14,154 nucleotides of DNA from a bacterium 210917-SL.2.15 (GCA_020555605.1 JAJCJC010000028.1:1-14154); one strand, 5' to 3'. Numbered from the stretch's first letter, positions 1-6,515 are shown. The notes: generated from the letters alone by a model not told the origin. Numbers and translations: made by a program.

Positions 1-36
1 TTCGTACAGAGCTGTGATTTTCTCGTTTTTTCTCAT
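1..36 (-). CDS. Large serine recombinase, N-terminal fragment (runs off window)
   Basis: Only the first 12 codons are in view (MRKNEKITALYE). That opening is characteristic of the TnpX/TndX-type large serine recombinases of Clostridia mobile elements, in which the next residues form the catalytic serine domain; here they lie outside the window. The ATG at 36 is preceded by AAAGGAG about eight to nine bases upstream, a good ribosome site. The gene starts about 90 bases inside the point where the left virD4 homology stops and reads inward into the inserted element, as tnpX does in Tn4451. The reading frame is also open upstream into virD4, so a fused product is possible. The recombinase would catalyse excision and insertion of the element. 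The assignment rests on a short N-terminus plus context. Confidence 0.6.
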   Translation of the reverse strand, partial: MRKNEKITALYE

Positions 37-63
37 AACTTGCGCTCCTTTCTTCGGTTTTAG

Positions 64-123
64 GTTGTGTGTTCTAAGAGACTTCCCAACCGCTTGATTA
101 AGAAGTCTTTTAGAGCATACAAC
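64..123. repeat. 22-bp imperfect inverted repeat at the element terminus
   Basis: Bases 64-85 and 102-123 are inverted copies of each other with 19 of 22 positions matching, separated by 16 bases. The outer arm ends one base from the virD4 junction at 124/125. Such paired sites at the tip of a serine-recombinase element are plausible recombinase-binding sites within the attachment site. They also lie just upstream of the recombinase start, so they could affect its expression. Confidence 0.6.
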
Positions 124-124
124 A

Positions 125-1077
125 CCGGCAGCCAGCTTGTATTTTTTATACTGACGGACTGCAAAGTGATTCGGCTTTTTCTTTTCCAGGGCTTCAAACA
201 TCAGATCCACCGGGTTCTGGAACTCCTCATCATCTTCCCGCACCTCCATTGCGTTCAGGAACTCAATCAGGGTGGAGAAATTCTGTTCCTCAACCGGAGC
301 TTCATAGTGGATATATCCGATCAAGGCACAGTAGAGCAGCGTTTCCGCCTTCGTCCAGAACTCATCACCGGCTTTTCCATCACCCTTTGTGTTGGCAATC
401 AGCGTTGTCACCAGTTTCAGAATGTCTTTTTCTGAATGGATATAGGCAAATGGGTTATAGTGCATCGACTTCTGAAAGTTGATGGTGTTGAAAATCTTGA
501 TGGTGTAGCCATGCTTCAAAAGGGCGTTGCCGCACTCAATCACGATGCTGCCTTTCGGGTCAGTGACCACATAGGAACTGTGCATCTGGAGAAGGTTTGG
601 CTTCAACCAAAAGCGAGTTTTACCGGAACCCGAACCGCCGATAATCAGAACATTCTTATTTCGGGCATTGGCAGGATTCTTCGGGCGATTGCTCATCATC
701 AGCCGCTCCGTTTTCGTCAGGATCACATTGTCCTCGAACTTTGGTGCAATAAACGGCTCAATATCTTTTGCCGTTCCCCAACGAGCAGAACCGTACTCAA
801 CATTGTGTCGGTACTTCTTTGCGTTTTTGCCTTTTAGATAGACAGCCAGCCGAAGTCCTGCGCCGCAGAGAATACCAATCAGCAAATCCAACGGGTGAAA
901 GCTGGGAAACGGATTGTTCAGGGCTATCGGAAGGGCATGAAAAAAGCTGAGGATTTTCGCAGATGAATCTGCCCCCTCAGCCAATCTCCATGCTTCTCCT
1001 AAATTCGTAGCGAACAACCCTACCAGAAAATACGGTAAATTCAGAATCAGGAGCTTTTTCATTTTTCTCTTATCCAT
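125..1077 (-). pseudogene. virD4: VirD4/TraG coupling protein, 5' fragment interrupted by insertion
   Basis: This encodes about 317 residues of a VirD4/TraG-type coupling ATPase, which normally links the relaxosome to the mating channel at the membrane. Two N-terminal hydrophobic segments are visible (LLILNLPYFLVGLFATNLG and DLLIGILCGAGLRLAVYL), then a Walker A motif, GGSGSGKT. The start at 1077 (MDKRKMKK) overlaps the pcfB stop as TGATG. The fragment ends at the sequence KYKLAAG, which corresponds to residue 340 of the intact 609-residue copy in the right element, so Walker B (LIDECAN in that copy) and the C-terminal all-alpha part are lost. It also lacks about 20 hydrophilic residues found after Walker A in the other copy. 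The frame continues without a stop into the recombinase start at 36. As it stands it should not work as a coupling protein; exact excision of the insert would restore it. Confidence 0.9.
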
Positions 1078-1559
1078 CACAGATCACGCTCCTGTTTCTT
1101 CTCTCGAACCTTCTTCGGAATCGCTGCGACAATTTCCTTGAACTTCTTCAGCTGCGCCAGAACGCTCGGCTTTTCATTCTTGGTTAATGCCCTTGCCTGA
1201 TGTTCCTTGCAGATTGCATCCAAAGCATCTGCATCTTTAGAACGGACAAAAACAAGAAACCGGGGAGGATCAACGGACTTATCTTTTCTTACGGCAAAGT
1301 CCACGCCATACTTCTTGGCGAGCTTTTCAAAATCACGGATACTCTCTTTGTCGATCTCAACATTCGTAGCACCCTGATTCTGTCCCAAAAGCTGTTTCAC
1401 GGATTGCTTTCCATGAACGGCAGGGTCTCGTGCCTTTTTCATCTTCACTTTTTCCCGGTGCTGCAAATACTTGCGGATACCGGCAATGATAGTGCGCCCC
1501 GTCAGCTTGGTTGTGCTGATCGCCAGGTTTACTGTTCTGTTTTCAACTTCTTCCTGCAT
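1077..1559 (-). CDS. pcfB: PcfB family protein (DUF3801)
   Basis: 160 residues beginning MQEEVENRT, the same opening as the homologue in the right element. The PcfB/DUF3801 family is encoded directly before the VirD4/TraG coupling protein in Gram-positive conjugative elements; in pCF10 PcfB is needed for conjugation, but its biochemical role is little defined. Visible features are a basic middle, the motif HGKQSVKQLLGQNQG, a segment FEKLAKKYGVDFAVRKD and a Lys-rich C-terminus, with no signal peptide. The start at 1559 has AGGAGGTGA upstream. The stop overlaps the virD4 start by one base, so the two genes are probably translationally coupled. Because virD4 is broken downstream, this copy may have no partner in cis, although the right element's VirD4 is closely related. 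Confidence 0.9.
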   Translation of the reverse strand: MQEEVENRTVNLAISTTKLTGRTIIAGIRKYLQHREKVKMKKARDPAVHGKQSVKQLLGQNQGATNVEIDKESIRDFEKLAKKYGVDFAVRKDKSVDPPRFLVFVRSKDADALDAICKEHQARALTKNEKPSVLAQLKKFKEIVAAIPKKVREKKQERDL

Positions 1560-1595
1560 GATTCATCACCTCCTGCAAGCAGTAGAGTGAACAGA

Positions 1596-1907
1596 TTATC
1601 GTGCCATATCTCTGTGGTCGTAATACAGATTGCCCTTGGCAACTGCGGCATGGCTGATAATCTTGATATTGCCAGCTTTCTGGTTATCCAGAGCCTTCTG
1701 ATAACCCACATCGCTCAAATACAGGCGATTTCTTTCGCCTTTCCAACCGACAGGCGATTCATCGGTCAGCACATCGAAAATAATCATGTGCTTGGTGGCG
1801 TCATCAAATCGTGCCAAGTCCATATAGGTATGTCCCTGGTACTCCTTGGCACCATCCTGAATCCGCTTTCGCTCCATCAGCTCTCCAATCGTCGAATTTC
1901 TTTGCAT
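1596..1907 (-). CDS. Conserved 103-aa ICE protein of unknown function
   Basis: 103 residues starting MQRNSTIGELMERKR. The ATG at 1907 is chosen over a longer frame because GTAAGGAGG lies seven to eight bases upstream and because the homologue in the right element (10948-11259) has the same length. The core HMIIFDVLTDESPVGWKGER is almost the same in both copies, followed by (R)LYLSD.GY.KALD.Q..G.IKI.SHA. A shorter, more divergent relative appears at 8685-8957. In both elements the gene sits directly before pcfB and virD4, so it belongs to the transfer block. It is soluble, with no membrane segment or known catalytic motif that I can recognise. Function is unknown; a small accessory or regulatory protein is the most that can be inferred. 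Confidence 0.8.
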   Translation of the reverse strand: MQRNSTIGELMERKRIQDGAKEYQGHTYMDLARFDDATKHMIIFDVLTDESPVGWKGERNRLYLSDVGYQKALDNQKAGNIKIISHAAVAKGNLYYDHRDMAR

Positions 1908-1917
1908 AAGAACCTCC

Positions 1918-2559
1918 TTACAGAACATCTCGGTCAGGGTTACTTTTGTGGGGAACCGAATCAGCTTTGACAGGTGCATCTTCTTTCTTCACCATGTCAT
2001 CCGGCAGGGGAAGCGCCATAATGCTGCGCCCCATGCGTACAAAAGTCTCAGGCTGATGAAAGTGTTCCTCAAACTGCTTCATCAGTTCCGGGGACAGAGA
2101 ACAAAAATCATCCTCGCCCAATCCCACAACCAGAAAATCACCGGCGATAATGTCATAAATATCGCCGTCATCATCACGCAGCGCACGGTTCAGTTCTTTG
2201 CCTACGAGTTTACCTTCGTCGTGCATCACCAGTGCAACCGGCTCATTGAACGGATAAGTTGCCTCAATATCGCCACCTACGGCTTTCTGCAAATCCTCCA
2301 GCTCACAGCCGATCTGCACAGCCTGCGGATACATGAACGGCTTTACCAGCAACACATTCATGGTATCTGCCTGTTCTTTCTGAACCTCCCGTTCCTCGGT
2401 CGTGCCGAACGCAACACCGGTAAAGTTTTCGGAGTCCAGAATGTACTCCGAATTGTAATAAGCGGCTCTAACCTGTTCCTCTGCCGCATCGTGAGATTCT
2501 GCTTGCACCGTAACCGTTTTCTCCAAGGTTTCGGTGATCTTCACATCGTATTCTTTCAA
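1918..2559 (-). CDS. DUF3846 protein with DpnD/PcfM-like N-terminus
   Basis: 213 acidic residues with two recognisable parts. Residues 1-50 (MKEYDVKITETLEKTVTVQA, then AAEEQVRAAYYNSEY) resemble the small DpnD/PcfM family. Residues about 66-165 resemble DUF3846: a start-like MNVLLVKPF, then YPFNEPVALVMHDEGKLVG, DIYDIIAGDFLVVGL and FCSLSPELMKQF. DUF3846 proteins are common in Clostridia ICEs and their function is not known. Residues 166-213 are a low-complexity tail. GGAGG lies upstream of the ATG at 2559, though the spacing is somewhat long. The gene follows a hairpin terminator (2585-2634) and is followed 10 bases later by the 103-aa gene. The right element has no counterpart in view. The two-part reading is from motif memory; a domain search would settle it. 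Confidence 0.75.
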   Translation of the reverse strand: MKEYDVKITETLEKTVTVQAESHDAAEEQVRAAYYNSEYILDSENFTGVAFGTTEEREVQKEQADTMNVLLVKPFMYPQAVQIGCELEDLQKAVGGDIEATYPFNEPVALVMHDEGKLVGKELNRALRDDDGDIYDIIAGDFLVVGLGEDDFCSLSPELMKQFEEHFHQPETFVRMGRSIMALPLPDDMVKKEDAPVKADSVPHKSNPDRDVL

Positions 2560-2584
2560 GTTTCGATACCTCCGTTTCTTTGGA

Positions 2585-2634
2585 AATAAGAAAAGCGACC
2601 ATCCATGAACCTGTTACAGTTCATAAATAGTCGC
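2585..2634 (-). terminator. Intrinsic terminator with stop codon in its loop
   Basis: On the minus strand a long stem (arms at 2634-2617 and 2613-2595, a few mismatches and one bulge) is followed by TTTTCTTATT. The three-base loop is the TAA stop of the 175-aa gene. It separates the Rep/Par block from the DUF3846-PcfB-VirD4 block. Confidence 0.75.
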
Positions 2635-3141
2635 ATCCACATCGGCTAAAAGCTCGAACAAGCAAATATCGTCCAGTTCGCAAATCAGGGAACCCATGTC
2701 GAAGAAAATATCGTCCTCGCATTCCACCGTAGTAACCACGCTGCGGTGTTCGTTAAGACAAATGGCTTCTTCCTTGTCCATCGTGATCGTAGACATACAG
2801 GACACCACATAGAATGTCATATCTTCTGCTAACCACAGCTCCTTGCTCTGAATCGTGCGAACTTTTTCATCGCCGCTCATATCTTCTACATAGGACAGAA
2901 GCCGCACGGCTCTGCTGTTCAGAAGTACCTTTCCCTGATAGTCGATACCCTCACCAGCAGAGGACAATACTCGATACTCGCTAATCATCTCGGCATTTTT
3001 CTGAAACGACTTTGCCAGAAGCGCAGGAGAAATATCATCGAACTCCTCACTGTAGTTTACGAGCATATCTACCATATAATCAGGATCGCAAAGGTCGTAG
3101 AGTTCTTCCAAAGCGCCCTGAATGTTTTTGGGTGTAAACAT
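2614..3141 (-). CDS. Hypothetical acidic protein, 175 aa
   Basis: 175 residues starting MFTPKNIQGALEELYDLCDP, with ATG at 3141 and GGAAAGGTAAGG upstream. It follows parB by nine bases, so it is co-transcribed with the partition genes. The protein is strongly acidic (EEFDDIS, VECEDDIFFDMGSLICELDD) with a mixed alpha/beta pattern and no membrane segment or signal peptide. I recognise no catalytic motif or family. It may be an accessory protein with a DNA-mimic-like charge, but that is only suggested by composition. Its stop codon forms the loop of a terminator hairpin, so translation of its last codons could influence expression of the genes that follow. The right element has a different, smaller gene at the equivalent place after parB. 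Confidence 0.75.
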   Translation of the reverse strand: MFTPKNIQGALEELYDLCDPDYMVDMLVNYSEEFDDISPALLAKSFQKNAEMISEYRVLSSAGEGIDYQGKVLLNSRAVRLLSYVEDMSGDEKVRTIQSKELWLAEDMTFYVVSCMSTITMDKEEAICLNEHRSVVTTVECEDDIFFDMGSLICELDDICLFELLADVDATIYEL

Positions 3142-3149
3142 TTTTTACC

Positions 3150-4076
3150 TTACCTTTCCATTGATTTTTCTCTTTTTTTCTGCCATTGCTCCAAAAGCTG
3201 AATGATTTTATCCTCCATCTGCTTGTTGGTATAGGACTTCGGGAAGTATTTTCGCAACGAATCCGTTTTGAAGGTTACTCTGTCCAGCTCTCCCTTCTTG
3301 ATTTCATTCATAATCTCGCACATCGCATCCAGCGTACACTCGCCCTCCTGTGCGAGCTTTTTAATTCGCTGTGCTTGCGAAAGGGAAGGAGCTGCTTGAG
3401 CATAATCCATTGCAGAAAGAAAATCCTTCTGTTCTTCACTTGCCAGATAGGAAAGCTCCACCGCAGGATTGAATTTGATCTGACCCGTATCTACCATATC
3501 CAGCAGTTCCGGAATCAGTTCGGTCAGACGGATATAACGGTGTACCTGATTTCTGCTTTCTCCTGCCTCCTGACCGACTATATCCATTGCCTGCAACTTC
3601 ATCCCAACTTGGGATGAAGTTAAATCGGTGCGTTGACCTTGATGTTTAATCGCATCCAGCTTCATCTTATAAGCAAATGCTCTTTCACTCGGCAGGATAC
3701 TCTCCCTCTGCAAATTCGCATCAACCATCAAAATAATGGCTGCATCATCGTCCAGGTCACGAACAATCGCAGGCATGGTTTCCTTACCCGCAAGCTCCGA
3801 TGCCCGGTGCCGCCTGTGACCAGAAACGATTTCATAACCACCGTCGGGGTCAGGACGGACAATCGCAGGAGTGAGAACTCCGAAATCTCGGACGCTCTCT
3901 GCCGTTTTCATCATTTCTTCATCATCAACCACACGGAAGGGGTGTCCCTCAAAGGGGTGTAGCTCAGAAAGCGGAATTTCCTGCACACGCTCCTGCTGGG
4001 CTTCAGCTCTGGATTGATCGGTGGAGAAAATATCATCGTACCCCTTCAAGCTGATGTTTGCGCCTTTTTTCTGCAT
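3150..4076 (-). CDS. parB: ParB/Spo0J-like partition protein
   Basis: 308 residues. After a variable N-terminus comes the ParB N-terminal domain: IPLSELHPFEGHPFRV, then GVLTPAIVRPD, and GHRRHRASELAGKETMPAIV, the counterpart of the GERRxRA nucleotide (CTP)-binding motif with His in place of Glu. NLQRESILPSERAFAYKMKL follows and then a helix-turn-helix-containing central part (RNQVHRYIRLTELIPELLDM). The C-terminus is basic and helical. ParB proteins bind centromere sites and, with ParA, segregate or stabilise DNA; in ICEs this fits maintenance of the circular or replicating form. The start at 4076 lies inside parA (44-base overlap) with AAGGAGG nine bases upstream. The same overlap occurs in the right element, indicating translational coupling. 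Confidence 0.95.
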   Translation of the reverse strand: MQKKGANISLKGYDDIFSTDQSRAEAQQERVQEIPLSELHPFEGHPFRVVDDEEMMKTAESVRDFGVLTPAIVRPDPDGGYEIVSGHRRHRASELAGKETMPAIVRDLDDDAAIILMVDANLQRESILPSERAFAYKMKLDAIKHQGQRTDLTSSQVGMKLQAMDIVGQEAGESRNQVHRYIRLTELIPELLDMVDTGQIKFNPAVELSYLASEEQKDFLSAMDYAQAAPSLSQAQRIKKLAQEGECTLDAMCEIMNEIKKGELDRVTFKTDSLRKYFPKSYTNKQMEDKIIQLLEQWQKKREKSMER

Positions 4077-4860
4077 TGTTTAACACCTCCTTCGTCAGAA
4101 TTTTATAGGCTTCGGCAACTTTGCCTTTGGGATCATGCTTGAAGATACTGGTTCCCTCTGCGCTGATTTCCTCTGCACGGACAGAGCGGGGAATGTCGGT
4201 CTTGTAAACCTTCAGCTTTCCGCCGTAGCTCTCCCGAATCAGATTGCTGATGTCTTTGGAGTAGTTGGTGCGGCTGTCCACCATCGTCAGAAGAATCCCT
4301 TCAATCCTCAGTTTCGGGTTGATTTGCCTCTTGACCTTGTTGATGGTTCCAAGCAGCTGTTCCAGACCCTTTGCAGGAAGGTATGCTGCCTGAACCGGTA
4401 TCAGCACATTGTCGGCAGCTGCCAACGCATTGACGGTCAGCATACCCAAAGACGGCATACAGTCAAGAAGAATGTAATCATAATTCTGTTTGACTGTATC
4501 CAGGTATTGCCGGAGAATGGTTTCCCGGCTCATGGCATTGACCAGTGCTACCTCCATACCTGAGAGTTCGATGTTGGACGGCACCAAATCAACGCCCTCC
4601 GGATGATGAAGAATCCCTTCATCGGGAGTAATAGGGTTTTCCATCATAATCTTTCCCATCAGATCGGAAAGTGTCGGAGACAGATCATCCGGGCAGGGAT
4701 TGCCCAAACTGACCGTCAGGGAAGCCTGGGGATCGGTGTCTACCAGAAGCACCTTTTTTCCTTCAAGAGCCAAGCCAACGCCCAGATTCTCGGTGGTGGT
4801 GGTCTTTCCAGTGCCTCCTTTCTGATTGACCACCGCAATGATGGTTGCTTTTTTCGACAT
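4033..4860 (-). CDS. parA: ParA/Soj-like partition ATPase
   Basis: 275 residues of the deviant Walker-type ParA family. Walker A is NQKGGTGKTTT at residues 12-22, with the signature lysine in KGGTGKT; the A' region is LLVDTDPQASLT and Walker B is ILLDCMPSLGMLTVNALAAA. ParA ATPases bind DNA non-specifically and move or position ParB-bound DNA. The start at 4860 has AAGGAGAG upstream inside the end of repA, six bases away. The next gene is parB, overlapping by 44 bases. The right element encodes a close homologue (6966-7787), so two related but separate partition systems share this region. It belongs to the Rep-ParA-ParB maintenance block. Confidence 0.95.
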   Translation of the reverse strand: MSKKATIIAVVNQKGGTGKTTTTENLGVGLALEGKKVLLVDTDPQASLTVSLGNPCPDDLSPTLSDLMGKIMMENPITPDEGILHHPEGVDLVPSNIELSGMEVALVNAMSRETILRQYLDTVKQNYDYILLDCMPSLGMLTVNALAAADNVLIPVQAAYLPAKGLEQLLGTINKVKRQINPKLRIEGILLTMVDSRTNYSKDISNLIRESYGGKLKVYKTDIPRSVRAEEISAEGTSIFKHDPKGKVAEAYKILTKEVLNNAEKRRKHQLEGVR

Positions 4861-4866
4861 TTATCG

Positions 4867-5796
4867 TCACTCTCCTTCCTCTCGCTTCATTTTCAATTTC
4901 TTAAATCCTCCTTCCAAATATCCGTGTGACATATCGTGCCGAACAAGAGCATCGTAGTAGGTGTCTATTGTCGTCGGCGCATTGTATATCGTAGTCAGCA
5001 TATACTGACGGATATTTCTAATCTTTGTGGTGTTCTCCTTGAAGCAGTCCATAACATATCGAATGTGTTCGGCATTCAGTTTCATAAACCGACTGCGGAC
5101 AATTTCTGCCGGACGCTCCTCTGCACCAATGCGAATCAACGGTCGCTTCGTGCAAACTGTTTCAACGATCAACTCCAGAATGTTATCCAGCATTTCGGAA
5201 TCGTAAGGGTAATCCTTCTTCAACAAATCCATACTGAGCTGATCCGAGAAATAATCAAAGTATTCTTGATACCGGTCATTCTCGTCCATCATTCCACCAT
5301 TTCCGGAAGGAAAGATAGAATCAGTATCACTAAATTCAGTATTTTTAATATCAGTATTATTACATTGTGATTTCGGAAGTTCTTGAGTTGTGATTTCCAT
5401 TGTTCCAGAATTGTGATTTTCACAATTCAAGAGTTGTGAATCCACAGCAGAGATAAAGTTCTTCACATAGATCAGGTTGGGCTTTCCCAAACCCTGGCGC
5501 TTACGTTCAATCAATCCTGCTTTCTTCTCAAGTTCACTGAGCAGCTTGATAGCCTTTTGTTCAGCACAGTTCAGAGCCATCTTCGCTTCGTCGATTGTAA
5601 AAATGATATACACTCTACCGTTTTTATCTATCCAACCATTCTTGGCAGACAGGCTCATGCGGTCAAGCAAAATGCCATACAGCATCTTGGCATCGGCAGA
5701 AATATTCCAGAACCTCTCGTTCGTGAACAACACCTTCGGAACTCGATAGAATGTGAATAGATCGGATTGCTGACCGTAAAAATAATCAAAACTCAC
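4867..5796 (-). CDS. repA: Replication initiator RepA (RepA_N + DUF6017)
   Basis: 309 residues. The N-terminal 110 residues match the RepA_N initiator domain of low-GC Gram-positive plasmids and ICEs: FYRVPKVLF, then SADAKMLYGILLDRMSLSAKNGWID, VYIIFTIDEAKMALNCAEQKAIKLL and GLIERKRQGLGKPNLIYVKNF. Residues about 185-305 are the DUF6017-type C-terminal domain (IVETVCTKRP, IVRSRFMKLNAEHIRYVMDC, NIRQYMLTTIYNAPTTID). The linker, residues 113-158, is Asn/Thr-rich and its DNA contains regular repeats (5321-5456) that look like an origin. The start overlaps the preceding 44-aa gene as ATGA. The product likely starts replication of the excised element, as RepA_N proteins do for plasmids. The right element has the same C-terminal domain on a different N-terminal domain. 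Confidence 0.92.
   Translation of the reverse strand: MSFDYFYGQQSDLFTFYRVPKVLFTNERFWNISADAKMLYGILLDRMSLSAKNGWIDKNGRVYIIFTIDEAKMALNCAEQKAIKLLSELEKKAGLIERKRQGLGKPNLIYVKNFISAVDSQLLNCENHNSGTMEITTQELPKSQCNNTDIKNTEFSDTDSIFPSGNGGMMDENDRYQEYFDYFSDQLSMDLLKKDYPYDSEMLDNILELIVETVCTKRPLIRIGAEERPAEIVRSRFMKLNAEHIRYVMDCFKENTTKIRNIRQYMLTTIYNAPTTIDTYYDALVRHDMSHGYLEGGFKKLKMKREEGE
5321..5456. repeat. Iteron-like origin repeats inside repA (4 x 23 bp, 3 x 15 bp)
   Basis: TTGTGA begins at 5365, 5388, 5411 and 5434: four units with an exact 23-base period, three of them sharing TTGTGATTT and a second block (A/G)TTC. Unit three contains a perfect 9-bp-arm inverted repeat, 5408-5416 against 5420-5428. Beside them are three AT-rich units with TCAGTAT at 5321, 5336 and 5351 (period 15). 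A 23-base period cannot repeat a protein sequence in frame, so selection on the DNA is the natural reading. RepA_N plasmids are known to carry their origins inside the rep coding region. Origin function here is inferred. Confidence 0.7.
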
Positions 5797-5927
5797 ACGG
5801 CTTCACCACCTTCTTTCTGCGGAAAACTTTCTGTTGTCAGCGGAATGCTGCGGAAAGTCGTATCCGTCTTTTCGTAAGGACATCGGGCAAAATAGTAGAA
5901 GCGGTATTCCTGTTCATACACATCCAT
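5793..5927 (-). CDS. Small 44-aa hypothetical protein upstream of repA
   Basis: A short frame, MDVYEQEYRF to QKEGGEAV. The ATG at 5927 follows the stop of the Cys-rich gene by one base and its own stop overlaps the repA start as ATGA, so it fits tightly between two genes. A longer frame reaching 6011 would overlap the upstream gene by 83 bases and is less likely. The ribosome site is weak (GTGGGG region), which suggests translation by re-initiation. The product is small and Tyr/Phe-rich at the N-terminus (YRFYYFARCPYEK), with no recognised family. It may merely couple translation into repA; a real function cannot be shown from the sequence. Confidence 0.55.
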   Translation of the reverse strand: MDVYEQEYRFYYFARCPYEKTDTTFRSIPLTTESFPQKEGGEAV

Positions 5928-5928
5928 A

Positions 5929-6153
5929 TCAACGAAGCCCCACTTCACGCATAACCTTCTTCGTACACCAACCAATGCACGGGTGATCTCGCCCATAGGG
6001 ACAGCCATCACATTCCGACTTGGGTTTCGGCGGCAAAGAGATTAAGTAGTAGCAATTATTTCTACCCAGACGGCAGCCCTTTCTGCCATTCGTCCAGAAG
6101 TAGCAGTAATGACAGTCGCTCGGCTTGTCTGCGGTATAAACAGGCTTGCTCAA
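5929..6153 (-). CDS. Cysteine-rich 74-aa protein, putative metal-binding
   Basis: With a TTG start at 6153 the product is 74 residues. This start is chosen because GGAGG lies at 6162-6166, eight bases upstream; ATGs further up (6186, 6198) have no good ribosome site and lie beside a terminator. Cysteines are at 14, 17, 27, 34, 48, 51, 59 and 63, forming CxxC-x9-C-x6-C and CxxC-x7-C-x3-C. That is two four-cysteine groups, suitable for two zinc sites or possibly an iron-sulfur site. Aromatic residues flank the first group (CHYCYFW) and a basic stretch ends the protein. It is the first gene of the left operon, before the 44-aa gene and repA. A role as a small DNA-binding or regulatory protein is plausible but not shown. 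I do not recognise the family. Confidence 0.65.
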   Translation of the reverse strand: MSKPVYTADKPSDCHYCYFWTNGRKGCRLGRNNCYYLISLPPKPKSECDGCPYGRDHPCIGWCTKKVMREVGLR

Positions 6154-6198
6154 ATAAAACACCTCCAATCTCTTGTATTTGCCCATGGGTTTGGGCAT

Positions 6199-6246
6199 AA
6201 AAAAAGAGCGCCTATCCATCCCCAATGCGGGGCAAATAGACGCTCT
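6199..6246 (-). terminator. Intrinsic terminator in the leader of the left operon
   Basis: On the minus strand AGAGCG...CGCTCT arms (6246-6241 and 6210-6205), with further pairing through CTAT/ATAG and CCCC/GGGG, are followed directly by seven T. It lies about 33 bases before the ribosome site of the first gene (GGAGG, 6162-6166), leaving no room for a complete promoter after it. It is therefore probably in the 5' leader and could act as an attenuator. Confidence 0.75.
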
Positions 6247-6267
6247 ATGTACATAACGATATTTAAT

Positions 6268-6296
6268 TTTATCTGCTATAACTGCATGGTATTCAA
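6268..6296 (-). promoter_or_regulatory. Candidate promoter of the left Rep/Par operon
   Basis: On the minus strand TTGAAT (6296-6291) and GATAAA (6273-6268) are separated by exactly 17 bases, each matching four of six bases of the sigma-A hexamers. Initiation would fall near 6261, just before the terminator hairpin. This is a sequence match only. Confidence 0.4.
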
Positions 6297-6313
6297 AACA
6301 TCCGCCTTTTTTG

Positions 6314-6404
6314 ATTAGCTGGATTTTTGGCACGATTTTGGGGCTGATTAGCAGGAAGGGCATTTTCATTAGCAAGAACAGCCCGTTTTCTGCTAAAAAT
6401 TAGC
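6314..6404 (+). repeat. Four ATTAGC repeats with helical spacing
   Basis: ATTAGC occurs at 6314, 6347, 6368 and 6399, all in one orientation, with spacings 33, 21 and 31 bases, close to three, two and three helical turns. Flanks are partly shared: ATTAGC(T/A)GG in three of four. They lie immediately upstream of the candidate promoter, so they could be an operator, a ParB centromere, or a Rep-binding site. No comparable set was found before the right parA. Confidence 0.5.
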
Positions 6405-6515
6405 TGGCGATTTTGTCTTATAACAACCGTTCGATTCTGGAGGGGTTGTCAAAAATCAAATTTTGGAGTAGAATTTTATCTCATACAGTGAAAGAGCTTT
6501 TTCGTAGCTTTTTAT

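Larger units (their letters stand above)
1..124 (-). mobile_element. End of a serine-recombinase element inserted in the left virD4
   Basis: Homology to the intact virD4 of the right element runs to base 125 (shared GCCGG on the minus strand, codons A-G) and then stops abruptly. In the intact copy the frame continues with KTAKSI; here it continues with unrelated sequence and, about 90 bases later, a recombinase start. Base 124 is therefore the best estimate of the element's terminus, with the shared GG as a possible crossover dinucleotide. The other terminus, the rest of the recombinase and the remainder of virD4 should lie to the left of the window. The boundary is seen directly by comparing the two copies; the class of element is inferred. 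Confidence 0.65.

Noticed and set aside
1200..1970. Plus-strand frame of 256 codons
   Set aside because: It lies antisense to pcfB and the 103-aa gene, both of which have homologues on the opposite half of the window. No ribosome site and no recognisable family.
1948..2589. Plus-strand frame of 213 codons
   Set aside because: Exactly antisense to the DUF3846 gene, with composition typical of a shadow frame.
6423..6449. TTGACA on the minus strand (6453-6448) with TTATAA downstream as a promoter
   Set aside because: The spacing is about 23 bases, too long for a sigma-A promoter. The ACAACC/GGTTGT inverted repeat around it is noted but unexplained.
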